From positions 186,001 to 250,000 of the forward strand of contig NZ_BNAR01000001.1 of the NCBI RefSeq assembly GCF_014653695.1: 64,000 bases of DNA. Reading direction: 5' to 3'. Each line of letters opens with the position of its first letter. Position 1 is the stretch's first letter. Below the pieces are notes generated by a model. That model ran no database searches and was not told the origin of the DNA. It saw nothing but the letters and a program-made list of their open reading frames with translations. Positions 43,303 to 56,530 of the stretch are shown here, one piece after another. This DNA comes from Lentzea cavernae (lineage in GTDB: Bacteria > Actinomycetota > Actinomycetes > Mycobacteriales > Pseudonocardiaceae). Position numbers and translations under genes: made by a program.

Positions 43303-44291
43303 GCGCGCACCTCCAGCGGCAGCTCGGCGGTGACCAGCCAGCCGTCACCGGTGGGGCCCGCGAAGAACCGACCGCCCAGTTCGTGCACGCGTTCCCGCAT
43401 GCCCACCAGGCCGAACCCGCCGGAGTGCGAAGGCCGTGCCGTTCCGTCGTCCACGACGGACAGCATCACCGCACCGGCACCGAGCCGCACGTCCACCTCC
43501 ACGTTCGTCGCGTCCACGGCGTGCTTGCGCACGTTGGTCAGGGACTCCTGCACCAGCCGGAGCACCGACCGCCCCAGCTCGGGCGGTACGTCCGGGGGGA
43601 GCTCGACGTTCGCGCGCACCTGCAGCCCCGACCTCTCCACGAGCTGGAGCAGGTCGGCGGAGAGATCAGTGGTCGCCGCCGCGGCACCGTTGTCCCGCAA
43701 CGTCTTGACCATCAGGCGCATCGCGCCCAGCGCGTCGGTGCCGCCGTCGACGATGCCGTCCAGCATCGCGCAGGCCTTGTCCTTGTCCTGCTCCGCCACG
43801 ACGAGCGCGGCCTGTGCCTGCACCAGCATGCCCGTGACGTGGTGCGCGACCACGTCGTGCAGCTCACGCGCCATGTCGAGGCGTTCGTCGCGCCGGGCAC
43901 GCTCCTCCGCCGCGGCCGCCCGATCCGCCCGTGACCGCTGGAACAGGCGCGCGTACAGCCCCGCGCCCACCGCGGTCAGACAGGCCACCAGCACCAGCGG
44001 GAGGTAGTCGAACCGGAAGCTGACCCAGGTGGCGTGCGCGGACACCAGCACCAGCGCCGCGAGCGCCACCACCGCCGGTCGTACCGACGCCTTCCAGGCC
44101 AGCCAGAAAGCGACTCCCAGCACGAGGAGCGCTTGAACGGTCGCGACCGGCGGGGTCCTCAGCACACCGCCGTCGACCCCGGGAGCGTCCTGGAAGAACG
44201 CCCGGCTGAACCCGTTGCTGAGGCCGGTGACGACGAAGACCGCCGTGCAGACGAGCGCGGTCGCGGCCAACGGCCGGTGGTGAACCCCCAT
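43299..44291 (-). CDS. NarL-type sensor histidine kinase
   Basis: A 330-residue kinase: about five N-terminal membrane helices to residue 140, a HisKA_3 segment with the phospho-His in RLDMARELHDVVAHHVTGMLVQAQ, and an HATPase domain (LVQESLTNVRKHAVDA, GFGLVGMRERVHELGGRF). ATG 44291 lies 7 nt after TACGAT. It forms a two-component pair with the regulator at 42676. The sensed signal is unknown; the small loops between helices suggest a membrane-borne signal. Confidence 0.9.
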   Translation of the reverse strand: MGVHHRPLAATALVCTAVFVVTGLSNGFSRAFFQDAPGVDGGVLRTPPVATVQALLVLGVAFWLAWKASVRPAVVALAALVLVSAHATWVSFRFDYLPLVLVACLTAVGAGLYARLFQRSRADRAAAAEERARRDERLDMARELHDVVAHHVTGMLVQAQAALVVAEQDKDKACAMLDGIVDGGTDALGAMRLMVKTLRDNGAAAATTDLSADLLQLVERSGLQVRANVELPPDVPPELGRSVLRLVQESLTNVRKHAVDATNVEVDVRLGAGAVMLSVVDDGTARPSHSGGFGLVGMRERVHELGGRFFAGPTGDGWLVTAELPLEVRA

Positions 44292-44298
44292 GCGGGCG

Positions 44299-44304
44299 AT
44301 CGTA
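44299..44304 (-). promoter_or_regulatory. -10 hexamer of the second two-component operon
   Basis: TACGAT (minus strand), 7 nt, ATG 44291; no ribosome site. Confidence 0.45.
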
Positions 44305-44359
44305 GGAGAGGCGGCGGCGACCCGCCTCGACCGTCCAGCCGAGGCGAGTGGCCATGTGG

Positions 44360-46533
<2,174 letters not shown>

Positions 46534-46535
46534 TC

Positions 46536-47519
46536 ATGAGCAAGCGCGTCACGATCAACGACGTCGCACGGGTCGCCGGGGTCTCGCGGCAGACGGTGTC
46601 GCGGGCGCTCAACGACAAGGGTGAGATCGACGGCAGCACCAAGCAGCGCGTCCTCGACGCCGCCAGGGAGCTGGGCTACCGGCCGAGCCGGTTCGCGCGC
46701 GGCCTGGTGCGCCAGGACAGCACCACGATCGGCCTGGTCATCCCCGACCTGCTCAACCCGTTCTTCACCGAGGTCGCGGCCGGGGCGCTGGAGGCCGCGC
46801 GCGCCCGCGGCTGGCACGTGATCGTCTACGACACGGCCGACAGCATCGCCGAGGAACGTGGCACGCTGGAGGTCGTCACGTCCCAGGTGGACGCCGTCGC
46901 CGGGTACTTCAGCCTGGACGAGGCCGAACTCGACCGGCACCTCAGCGGCCTTCCCGCGGTGCTCATCGGCCGTGACCACCGCATGCCGCGTTTCAGCTCG
47001 ATCCGCATCGACGGCGAGAAGGGCGTGCACGAGGCCATCGACCACCTCGTCACCGCGGGGCACCGCCGGATCGGCATGCTCGACCACGCGGGCCGCGCCG
47101 AACCGAGCCTGCGGCGTGACTGGTTCACCGACGCGATGAACGAGCACGGGCTGCACGCTCCCGTCGTCGGCAACGCCGTGCAGTCGGCCGACGGGGGCGC
47201 GGAGGCGTTGCACGAACTGCTCGGGCAGCATCCCGACCTCACCGCCGTGTTCACCTACAACGACATCATCGCCATGGGCGCGCTCAAGGCGGCCCGCAAG
47301 CTCGGCAAGGCCGTCCCGCGCGACCTCGCGGTGATCGGGTTCGACGGGTTGCAGCTCGGCACCGTGGTCGACCCGGCGCTCACGAGCGTCGCGCTCGACA
47401 CCCGCCGCATCGGCGCGCTCGCGATTGAGCAGGCCGGTCGCCTCGTCGCGGGCGAGACGCCGTTGCCGGAGGAAGAACTGCTGGTCAGCGCTGTGCTGTT
47501 AGTGCGCGAATCCGCCTGA
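46536..47519 (+). CDS. LacI-family repressor of the beta-galactoside locus
   Basis: A 327-residue LacI/GalR regulator: N-terminal HTH and hinge (VTINDVARVAGVSRQTVSRALNDKGEIDGSTKQRVLDAARELGYRPSRFARGLVRQ) and a sugar-binding core (TIGLVIPDLLNPFFTEVAAGALEAARARGW, AVFTYNDIIAMGALKAARKLG, AVIGFDGLQLG). ATG 46536 has GAGAGG upstream. It stands directly before the transporter and beta-galactosidase genes; the perfect palindrome at 47562-47577 has the CG-centred form bound by this family. The inducer is probably a galactoside. Confidence 0.92.
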   Translation: MSKRVTINDVARVAGVSRQTVSRALNDKGEIDGSTKQRVLDAARELGYRPSRFARGLVRQDSTTIGLVIPDLLNPFFTEVAAGALEAARARGWHVIVYDTADSIAEERGTLEVVTSQVDAVAGYFSLDEAELDRHLSGLPAVLIGRDHRMPRFSSIRIDGEKGVHEAIDHLVTAGHRRIGMLDHAGRAEPSLRRDWFTDAMNEHGLHAPVVGNAVQSADGGAEALHELLGQHPDLTAVFTYNDIIAMGALKAARKLGKAVPRDLAVIGFDGLQLGTVVDPALTSVALDTRRIGALAIEQAGRLVAGETPLPEEELLVSAVLLVRESA

Positions 47520-47522
47520 CCC

Positions 47523-47590
47523 TTGACAGACCCCCTTGATCGGCACATGCTTCGCGCCAATCCGTGAACGTTCACGGGAGCGTTCACGGG
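47523..47590 (+). promoter_or_regulatory. Promoter and LacI-type operators of the galactoside operon
   Basis: TTGACA (47523-47528), 17 bp, CATGCT (47546-47551) form a promoter. Just downstream lies the perfect 16-bp palindrome CCGTGAACGTTCACGG (47562-47577) with CG centre, then a second half-site GTTCACGG (47582-47589). A repressor bound here would block promoter clearance. Confidence 0.8.
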
Positions 47591-47608
47591 CTCTCCGGAG
47601 GGTCCCCG

Positions 47609-48892
47609 ATGACGTTGACTCGACGCAGGTTCTTGACCGGCGCGGCAGCACTCGGCGCAACCGCGCTGGGCGCCACCGCCTGCACCAGCCCGACCACGGC
47701 CAACCCGGGCAGGACCACGCTCTGGTACTCGACGAACGGCCTGTCGGAGAAGGTGCTCGGCGAGGCCGTGCAGCGCTTCCCCGCCCAGAAGCTCACGCCG
47801 AACAAGGTGAGCGGCGAGCTCAACCGGCGGCTGCTCGCCGCATTGTCCGGCGAGGCCTACCTGCCGGACATCACCATGCTCGGCGACGGCATCTCGACGT
47901 ACTTCAGCGCCACCGACAGGTTCGCCGACCTCAACGCGCTCGGCGCGCGGCAGGACGAGTCGCGCTACCTGCCGTGGAAGTGGCAGGCGGGCCGCAGCCC
48001 CGGCGGGTTCCAGCTCGGCTTCCCGATCGACACCGGACCGGCCGCGCTCTACTACCGGCACGACCTGTTCGCCGAGGCCGGGCTGCCGAGCGAACCCGGG
48101 GCGGTCGCCGCCGCACTGTCCACGTGGGACGACTACTTCGAGTTCGCGAAGCGGGTCAAGGACAAGCTGCCCGGCCGGTACCTGATCACCGACACGAAGA
48201 TGGTCTTCACGTACTCGCTCGCGCAGGAGGAGCAGAAGTACCTCGACCGCGAGAACCGCTACCTGGCCGACCAGTCGCAGGTGCGGCGGGCCTGGGACCG
48301 CGCGGTGACGGCGTTCCGGATGGGGCTCACGGCGGGGTACGCGGGCGCGGCCACCGGTGAGGGCGTCGACCGGCGCGCGGCCTGGACCAGCGGCAAGGAG
48401 GCCGCGTTCGTCAACGCCTCCTGGATCACCGGCAACCTCAAGCAGTCGGCGCCGGGCACGTCCGGCCGCTGGAAGGTGTGCCAGGCACCCGGCGGTCCCG
48501 GCAACCAGGGCGGCTCGTTCCTCGCGATCACGAGGTACTGCCCCGATCCGCAGGGCGCCTACGAGGTCGTGAAGTGGTTGATGTCGCCGGAGAACCAGGC
48601 CGCGTCCTACCTCGAACTGGGCCTGTTCCCGTCCAGCCCCGCCGTCTACTCCGATCCGGAGGTGCTGGCCGCGGAGGAGTTCTTCGGCGGTCAGGCGACG
48701 ATCGAGGTGTTCGGCGAGATCGCGGAGGAGGTCCGGCCCGTGTACTTCTCCCCCTGGGACATCACGATCTCCGACACCTACACCGACGAGCTGGCCAACG
48801 TCGAGAGCGCGGGCAAGGACCCCGACCAGGCCTGGCAGGACGCCCGGACCGCGGTCGAACGGCTGCTGCGCCGGCAGGGGGTGCTCGCGTGA
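47609..48892 (+). CDS. ABC sugar transporter solute-binding lipoprotein
   Basis: A 427-residue family 1 extracellular solute-binding protein. The N-terminus (TLTRRRFLTGAAALGATALGATAC) combines a twin-arginine-like RRRFL motif with a lipobox ending ATAC, so it is lipid-anchored outside the membrane. The mature part has the two-lobe pattern (TTLWYSTNGLSEKVLGEAVQRF, ADQSQVRRAWDRAV, SFLAITRYCPDPQGAYEVVKWLMSPENQAASY). ATG 47609 has GGAGGG at about 7 nt. It overlaps the first permease by GTGA. The sugar is inferred as lactose or another beta-galactoside from the downstream lacZ. No ATPase gene is in the operon; a shared MsiK-type ATPase elsewhere would be needed. Confidence 0.9.
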   Translation: MTLTRRRFLTGAAALGATALGATACTSPTTANPGRTTLWYSTNGLSEKVLGEAVQRFPAQKLTPNKVSGELNRRLLAALSGEAYLPDITMLGDGISTYFSATDRFADLNALGARQDESRYLPWKWQAGRSPGGFQLGFPIDTGPAALYYRHDLFAEAGLPSEPGAVAAALSTWDDYFEFAKRVKDKLPGRYLITDTKMVFTYSLAQEEQKYLDRENRYLADQSQVRRAWDRAVTAFRMGLTAGYAGAATGEGVDRRAAWTSGKEAAFVNASWITGNLKQSAPGTSGRWKVCQAPGGPGNQGGSFLAITRYCPDPQGAYEVVKWLMSPENQAASYLELGLFPSSPAVYSDPEVLAAEEFFGGQATIEVFGEIAEEVRPVYFSPWDITISDTYTDELANVESAGKDPDQAWQDARTAVERLLRRQGVLA

Positions 48893-49766
48893 ACCGCAGG
48901 TGGAGGTACCTCCCGCAGTACCTGGCGATCGCACCGTTCTTCGTGCTGTTCGCGATCTTCGGGGTCTACCCCGTCGTGTACTCGCTGTGGCTGTCGTTCC
49001 AGCGGTGGAACGGCGTCAGCGAGATGAAGTTCGTGGGGCTGGAGAACTTCAGGTTCCTCCTCACCGACTCGGTGTTCTGGGAGTCGATCGGCAACACCCT
49101 GGTCATCTGGGTCATGTCGACGATCCCGATGCTGGTCCTGTCGGTGCTCGTCGCGCTCGGCCTGAACTCCTCGGTGCGCCACAAGGGTTTCCTGCGGGTC
49201 GCGTACTTCCTGCCCAACGTCACGTCGATCGTGGCGATGTCGCTGGTGTTCGGGTCGTTCTTCTCCAACGAGTTCGGCGTCCTGAACTGGTTCCTGGGTC
49301 TGCTCGGCGTCGATCCGGTGCAGTGGCTCACCGATCCGTGGGCGATCCGGATCGCGATCTCCGTTATGATCATCTGGCGGTGGACCGGGTACAACGCGAT
49401 CATCCTGCTGGCCGGGTTGCAGGCGCTCCCCCAGGACGTCTACGAGGCCGCGAAGCTCGACGGCGCGGGCCCGGTGCAGACGTTCTTCCGCGTCACGCTC
49501 CCGTTGCTGCGCCCGGTGTTGCTGTTCTCCGTCGTCATGTCGGCGATCGGCGGCCTGCAGATCTTCACCGAGTCGCAGATCCTGCTCGGCGACCGAGGCG
49601 GCCCCGAGGGCGCGGGCATGACGATGGTCCTCTACTTCTACAACACCGCGTTCGCGGACAACGACTTCGGCTACGGCGCCGCCATCGCGTGGGGCATCTT
49701 CGTGGTCGTGGTGCTGTTCTCGATCCTCAACTGGCGGCTCGTGCAACGCCCGGACGGAGGCGGCAA

Positions 49767-49770
<4 letters not shown>
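48889..49770 (+). CDS. ABC sugar transporter permease (MalF type)
   Basis: A 293-residue permease with six helices (RRWRYLPQYLAIAPFFVLFAIFGVYPVVYSLWLSFQRW start) and the EAA loop EAAKLDGAGPVQTFFRVTLPLLRPV, the contact for the ATPase. GTG 48889 overlaps the binding-protein stop, and its own stop overlaps the second permease (GTGA both times), so the three are translated together. Confidence 0.92.
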
Positions 49771-53314
<3,544 letters not shown>

Positions 53315-53359
53315 TTGAGACGTCATCTAAGCTCGGTGGGGAGACTGAAGGAGGGTTCC

Positions 53360-54364
53360 GTGCCGCGGAAGTCAGAACCGTTGCGGAAGCTCGGTTTTCT
53401 CACCATCGGGCTGTTCGACGAGCACGATCCGGGTGCGGGCCACCGGAACACGCTCGACGTCATCGTGCTGGGCGAGGAGCTCGGGTTCGACAGCGCGTGG
53501 GTGCGGCACCGGCACCTGCAGTTCGGCATCTCGTCGCCGGTCGCGCTGCTGGCCGCCGCCACGCAGCGGACCAGCAGGATCCAGCTCGGCACCGCGGTCA
53601 TCCCGCTGGGCTGGGAGAACCCGCTGCGCCTTGCCGAGGACCTCGCCACGGTCGACGTGCTCTCCGGCGGCAGGCTGAACCCCGGCATCAGCGTCGGGCC
53701 GCCGATGCACTACGACGACGTCAAGCACGCGCTCTACCCGGAGACCGCGGACGTCGAGAACTTCAGCTACGACCGCGTCCAGCGGTTGCTGGACTTCGTC
53801 GGCGGCGAGAAGGTCGCGTCGTTCAGCGGCGTCGAGGGCATCGAGGTCTGGTCCGACCGCGTCCAGCCGCACGCGCAGGGCCTGCGCGAGCGGATCTGGT
53901 ACGGCGGCGGCAGCCTGCGCTCGGCGAAGTGGGCGGGCGAGCACGGCCTGAACCTGCTGACCAGCAACGTGGCCCAGTCCGAGGGCTCCGAGGACTTCGC
54001 CGAGACCCAGCAGGCGCACATCAGGACGTTCCGCGAGCACGGCGGCGGCCGGGTGTCCCAGGGCCTGGTCGTGATCCCGACGGACTCGGCCACGCCCGAG
54101 CAGCGCGCGAAGTACCAGGCCTACGTCGACGGACGGTCCGCGCGCATCGGCAAGACGTTCGGGCCGCGCCAGATGATGTTCGAGCGCGACATCATCGGCA
54201 CGTCCGCCGAGATCGCCGACCAGCTCCACGCGCACCTCGGCTTCCAGGAGGTCGACGAGGTGGCGTTCGCGCTGCCGTTCAGCTTCGCCCACGAGGACTA
54301 CGTGCAGATCCTCACCGACATCGCCACGAAGCTCGGCCCGGAACTGGGCTGGTCACCCGCCTAG
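53360..54364 (+). CDS. LLM-class flavin-dependent monooxygenase
   Basis: A 334-residue luciferase-like monooxygenase: LGFLTIGLFDEHDPGAGHRNTLDVIVLGEELGFDSAWVRHRHLQFGISSPVALLAAATQRTSRIQLGTAV is the barrel start, with LAEDLATVDVLSGGRLNPGISVG and a late IIGTSAEIADQLHAHLG segment. Such enzymes use reduced FMN to oxidise small organics. GTG 53360 follows GGAGGG at about 5 nt. It sits 45 bp after lacZ and may be read from that operon or its own weak promoter. Its last codons overlap the convergent LanC-like gene by 12 bp. Confidence 0.88.
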   Translation: MPRKSEPLRKLGFLTIGLFDEHDPGAGHRNTLDVIVLGEELGFDSAWVRHRHLQFGISSPVALLAAATQRTSRIQLGTAVIPLGWENPLRLAEDLATVDVLSGGRLNPGISVGPPMHYDDVKHALYPETADVENFSYDRVQRLLDFVGGEKVASFSGVEGIEVWSDRVQPHAQGLRERIWYGGGSLRSAKWAGEHGLNLLTSNVAQSEGSEDFAETQQAHIRTFREHGGGRVSQGLVVIPTDSATPEQRAKYQAYVDGRSARIGKTFGPRQMMFERDIIGTSAEIADQLHAHLGFQEVDEVAFALPFSFAHEDYVQILTDIATKLGPELGWSPA

Positions 54365-55624
54365 AGCCCACCACGTGTCGACGCGCGGCACCGACCGCGC
54401 GTCTCCGCGTTCCACCCGGTCCGCGTGGAACAGGAACCCGGCGATGCCCGCGGCGCCCTGCATCCAGCCGATGCCGGGCGGCAGCAGCGGTTCGTCGGCG
54501 CGGTGCTCGACGAACCGCCAGCACACCCCGTCGCCGTCCGGGATCGCGCGCTCCACCACCACGTCGGCCAGGTGGAGCGCGAAGTCCGTGTGCTGCCCGG
54601 AGTCGAGCAGCACGTCACCGACACCTGCCGTGCCGCAGCACCGGCCGTCGTTGTCCCAGAAACCCGGGTACCTCCGCTCGGGCAGGCCGGAGACGCGGAT
54701 GCTGTGGAAGCAACGGCGACGCCACTCGTCGACGTCGGTACCCGCCACCTCGGCCACGCCCGCACGACGCAGGGCCGGCCACAGCAACGAGGTGCCGGTC
54801 GGGCCGTGGCACCAGCCGTAGCTGAACTCCTCCACGTCCGGGACGCGGGGACAGGAGGCCGAGACGCGAAATCCCCCGTCCGAGGTGTCGCCCAGCGTCA
54901 CGAGGTGCCCGGCTCCGGCACCGGCGGCCTCCACGAGATCGGGGCGCCCGAGCTCGGCACCGGCCAGGGCGAGCGCCGTCGCGATGCCCGACAGGCCGTG
55001 CGAGAAGTTGGGGGCCTCGCTCCGCGCCTCGTAGAACCGCGACGGCACCCTGCGCCAGTTCAGCCCGCCGGGCGCTTCTTCCCGTTCCGCCACCAGGACC
55101 TCCGCCGCGATGCCGGCCAGGTCCCCGGCGCCGGGAACCTCGTGACGACGGGCCCACACCGCGCCCAGCAGCACCCCCGCCGTCCCCAGCGTGAGGTCGT
55201 GGGTCCGGGTGCCCTCGCGGAACCGCGGTGGAACGAAGATGTCGTTCGGCCATCCGTCCGGTGTGGACAGTTCGAGCAGCCTGGCGACCGCCTCGCCGGC
55301 GCCGGGCGCCCCCAGTGCCGTCAGCACGCTGATCGCGCTGACCAGCCCGTTGAAGAACGTCACGTCACTGGTCTCATCGATGCTCTCCCGCACGCGCGCT
55401 GCGATGACCTCCGCCAGCTCCTCCTCGCGCGGCGACCACTCCCGGCTCAGGCGGATCTCCGCCAGCACGTGCGCCAGCCCGCCGATGCCCGCGTACATGC
55501 CCTCGCGCCACCGGGCGTCGAGATCACCTCCCGGGAACTCCGGGATCCACACGCCGTCGTCGTCCCGCACCTGGTCCAGCACCCACCGCCAGGCAGCCTC
55601 GGCAGTCCCCCGGTACGTCCCCAT
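54353..55624 (-). CDS. Orphan LanC-like (lanthionine cyclase family) protein
   Basis: A 423-residue alpha/alpha-barrel protein of the LanC superfamily. The repeated GxxG turns are visible (GMYAGIGGLAHVL, THDLTLGTAGVLLG, NFSHGLSGIATALALAG, SYGWCHGPTGTSLLW, CCGTAGVGDVLLD, GWMQGAAGIAGFLFH). Putative zinc ligands are Cys in YGWCHG and Cys-Cys in GRCCG, a CCC set rather than the usual CCH; CCC sets are known in some promiscuous LanM cyclases. No LanB, LanM or precursor gene lies nearby. It is divergent from an APH-family kinase gene with 24 bp between starts. A glutathione- or peptide-directed thiol addition role is possible. Confidence 0.82.
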   Translation of the reverse strand: MGTYRGTAEAAWRWVLDQVRDDDGVWIPEFPGGDLDARWREGMYAGIGGLAHVLAEIRLSREWSPREEELAEVIAARVRESIDETSDVTFFNGLVSAISVLTALGAPGAGEAVARLLELSTPDGWPNDIFVPPRFREGTRTHDLTLGTAGVLLGAVWARRHEVPGAGDLAGIAAEVLVAEREEAPGGLNWRRVPSRFYEARSEAPNFSHGLSGIATALALAGAELGRPDLVEAAGAGAGHLVTLGDTSDGGFRVSASCPRVPDVEEFSYGWCHGPTGTSLLWPALRRAGVAEVAGTDVDEWRRRCFHSIRVSGLPERRYPGFWDNDGRCCGTAGVGDVLLDSGQHTDFALHLADVVVERAIPDGDGVCWRFVEHRADEPLLPPGIGWMQGAAGIAGFLFHADRVERGDARSVPRVDTWWALGG

Positions 55625-55635
55625 GCCTCGATGAT

Positions 55636-55641
55636 TACATT
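55636..55641 (+). promoter_or_regulatory. -10 hexamer of the APH-family kinase gene
   Basis: TACATT, 7 nt, GTG 55649. On the other strand TAATCA lies 7 nt before the LanC-like ATG at 55624, so two leaderless promoters overlap in 24 bp. Confidence 0.45.
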
Positions 55642-55648
55642 GGCGGAG

Positions 55649-56500
55649 GTGACTGTGGAGCGGATTCTCGCGGCCGCCGGCCTCACCGGCGCGGAGCTCA
55701 GCCCGCTGGGCGGCGGCACCTACAACTCGGTGTACCGGGTCTCGGCGCGCGAGGGCGAGTTCGTGCTCAAGACACCGCCCGCCGGCCTGCCCGGCCTCAC
55801 CTACGAACGGCAGCTGATCCGCACCGAGGCGTTGTTCTGCACGCTGGCGTCACCGGTCGCGCCCGTGCCGCAGGTCGTGTACGCCGACGACACCGCCCTG
55901 CTGACCACGTGCCTGCCCGGCGAACCGGTCTTCGGCCGGTCCGACGTGGACCGCCCGCGGCTGCGCCGGCAACTCGGCACGGCCGTCCGCGCCCTCCACG
56001 ACGTGACCGGGCCCGGCTTCGGCTATCCGCAACTCGGCCTGCGCACGACGTGGACCGAGGCGTTCACCGGCATGTTCGGCGCGGTGCGGGCCGACGCCGA
56101 ACGCCACGGAGTCGCACTCCCCGACCTCGACCTGACCCGGCACGCCAAGGCGTTCGACGAGGTCGAGCGTCCGGCGCTGGTGCACTTCGACCTGTGGGAC
56201 GGCAACGTCCTCGCCGACACCGGCCTCACCGGCTTCGTCGACGGCGAACGTGCGTTCTGGGGTGATCCGGTCGCGGAGTTCGTGTCGCTCGCGCTGTTCG
56301 GCTCCATCGAGGACGATCCGGACCTCCTGACGGCCCACGGCTTCGAGTTCACCGACGCCGCGCGCGTCAGGCTGGCCGCCTACCAGGCCTATCTCTACTC
56401 GATCATGCTCACCGAACGGGTGCCGCGCGGCAGCACCGACCCCGAGTTCGAGCGCGTGATCATGGACGCGTTGACGCGCGCACTGGGTGTTCTCGCCTGA
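55649..56500 (+). CDS. APH-family phosphotransferase (aminoglycoside/choline kinase-like)
   Basis: A 283-residue kinase-fold protein. LSPLGGGTYNSVYRVSAREGEFVLKTPP is the nucleotide loop and lysine, LVHFDLWDGNVLADTGLTGFVDGERAFWGDP the catalytic HxDxxxxN and metal-binding segment (usual Asp replaced by the DGE form, as in several family members). It could phosphorylate a small alcohol or amino sugar or, given its divergent LanC-like neighbour, a Ser/Thr side chain (inference). GTG 55649 is picked from the leaderless spacing; GTG 55655 is close behind. Confidence 0.82.
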   Translation: MTVERILAAAGLTGAELSPLGGGTYNSVYRVSAREGEFVLKTPPAGLPGLTYERQLIRTEALFCTLASPVAPVPQVVYADDTALLTTCLPGEPVFGRSDVDRPRLRRQLGTAVRALHDVTGPGFGYPQLGLRTTWTEAFTGMFGAVRADAERHGVALPDLDLTRHAKAFDEVERPALVHFDLWDGNVLADTGLTGFVDGERAFWGDPVAEFVSLALFGSIEDDPDLLTAHGFEFTDAARVRLAAYQAYLYSIMLTERVPRGSTDPEFERVIMDALTRALGVLA

Positions 56501-56530
56501 TCGCCGCACGTGATCTGGGAAGCTGGAACC

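Noticed and set aside
54353..56500. Complete lanthipeptide cluster
   Set aside because: No dehydratase, lyase or precursor peptide gene could be found in the space around the LanC-like gene; only a pair of genes is supported.
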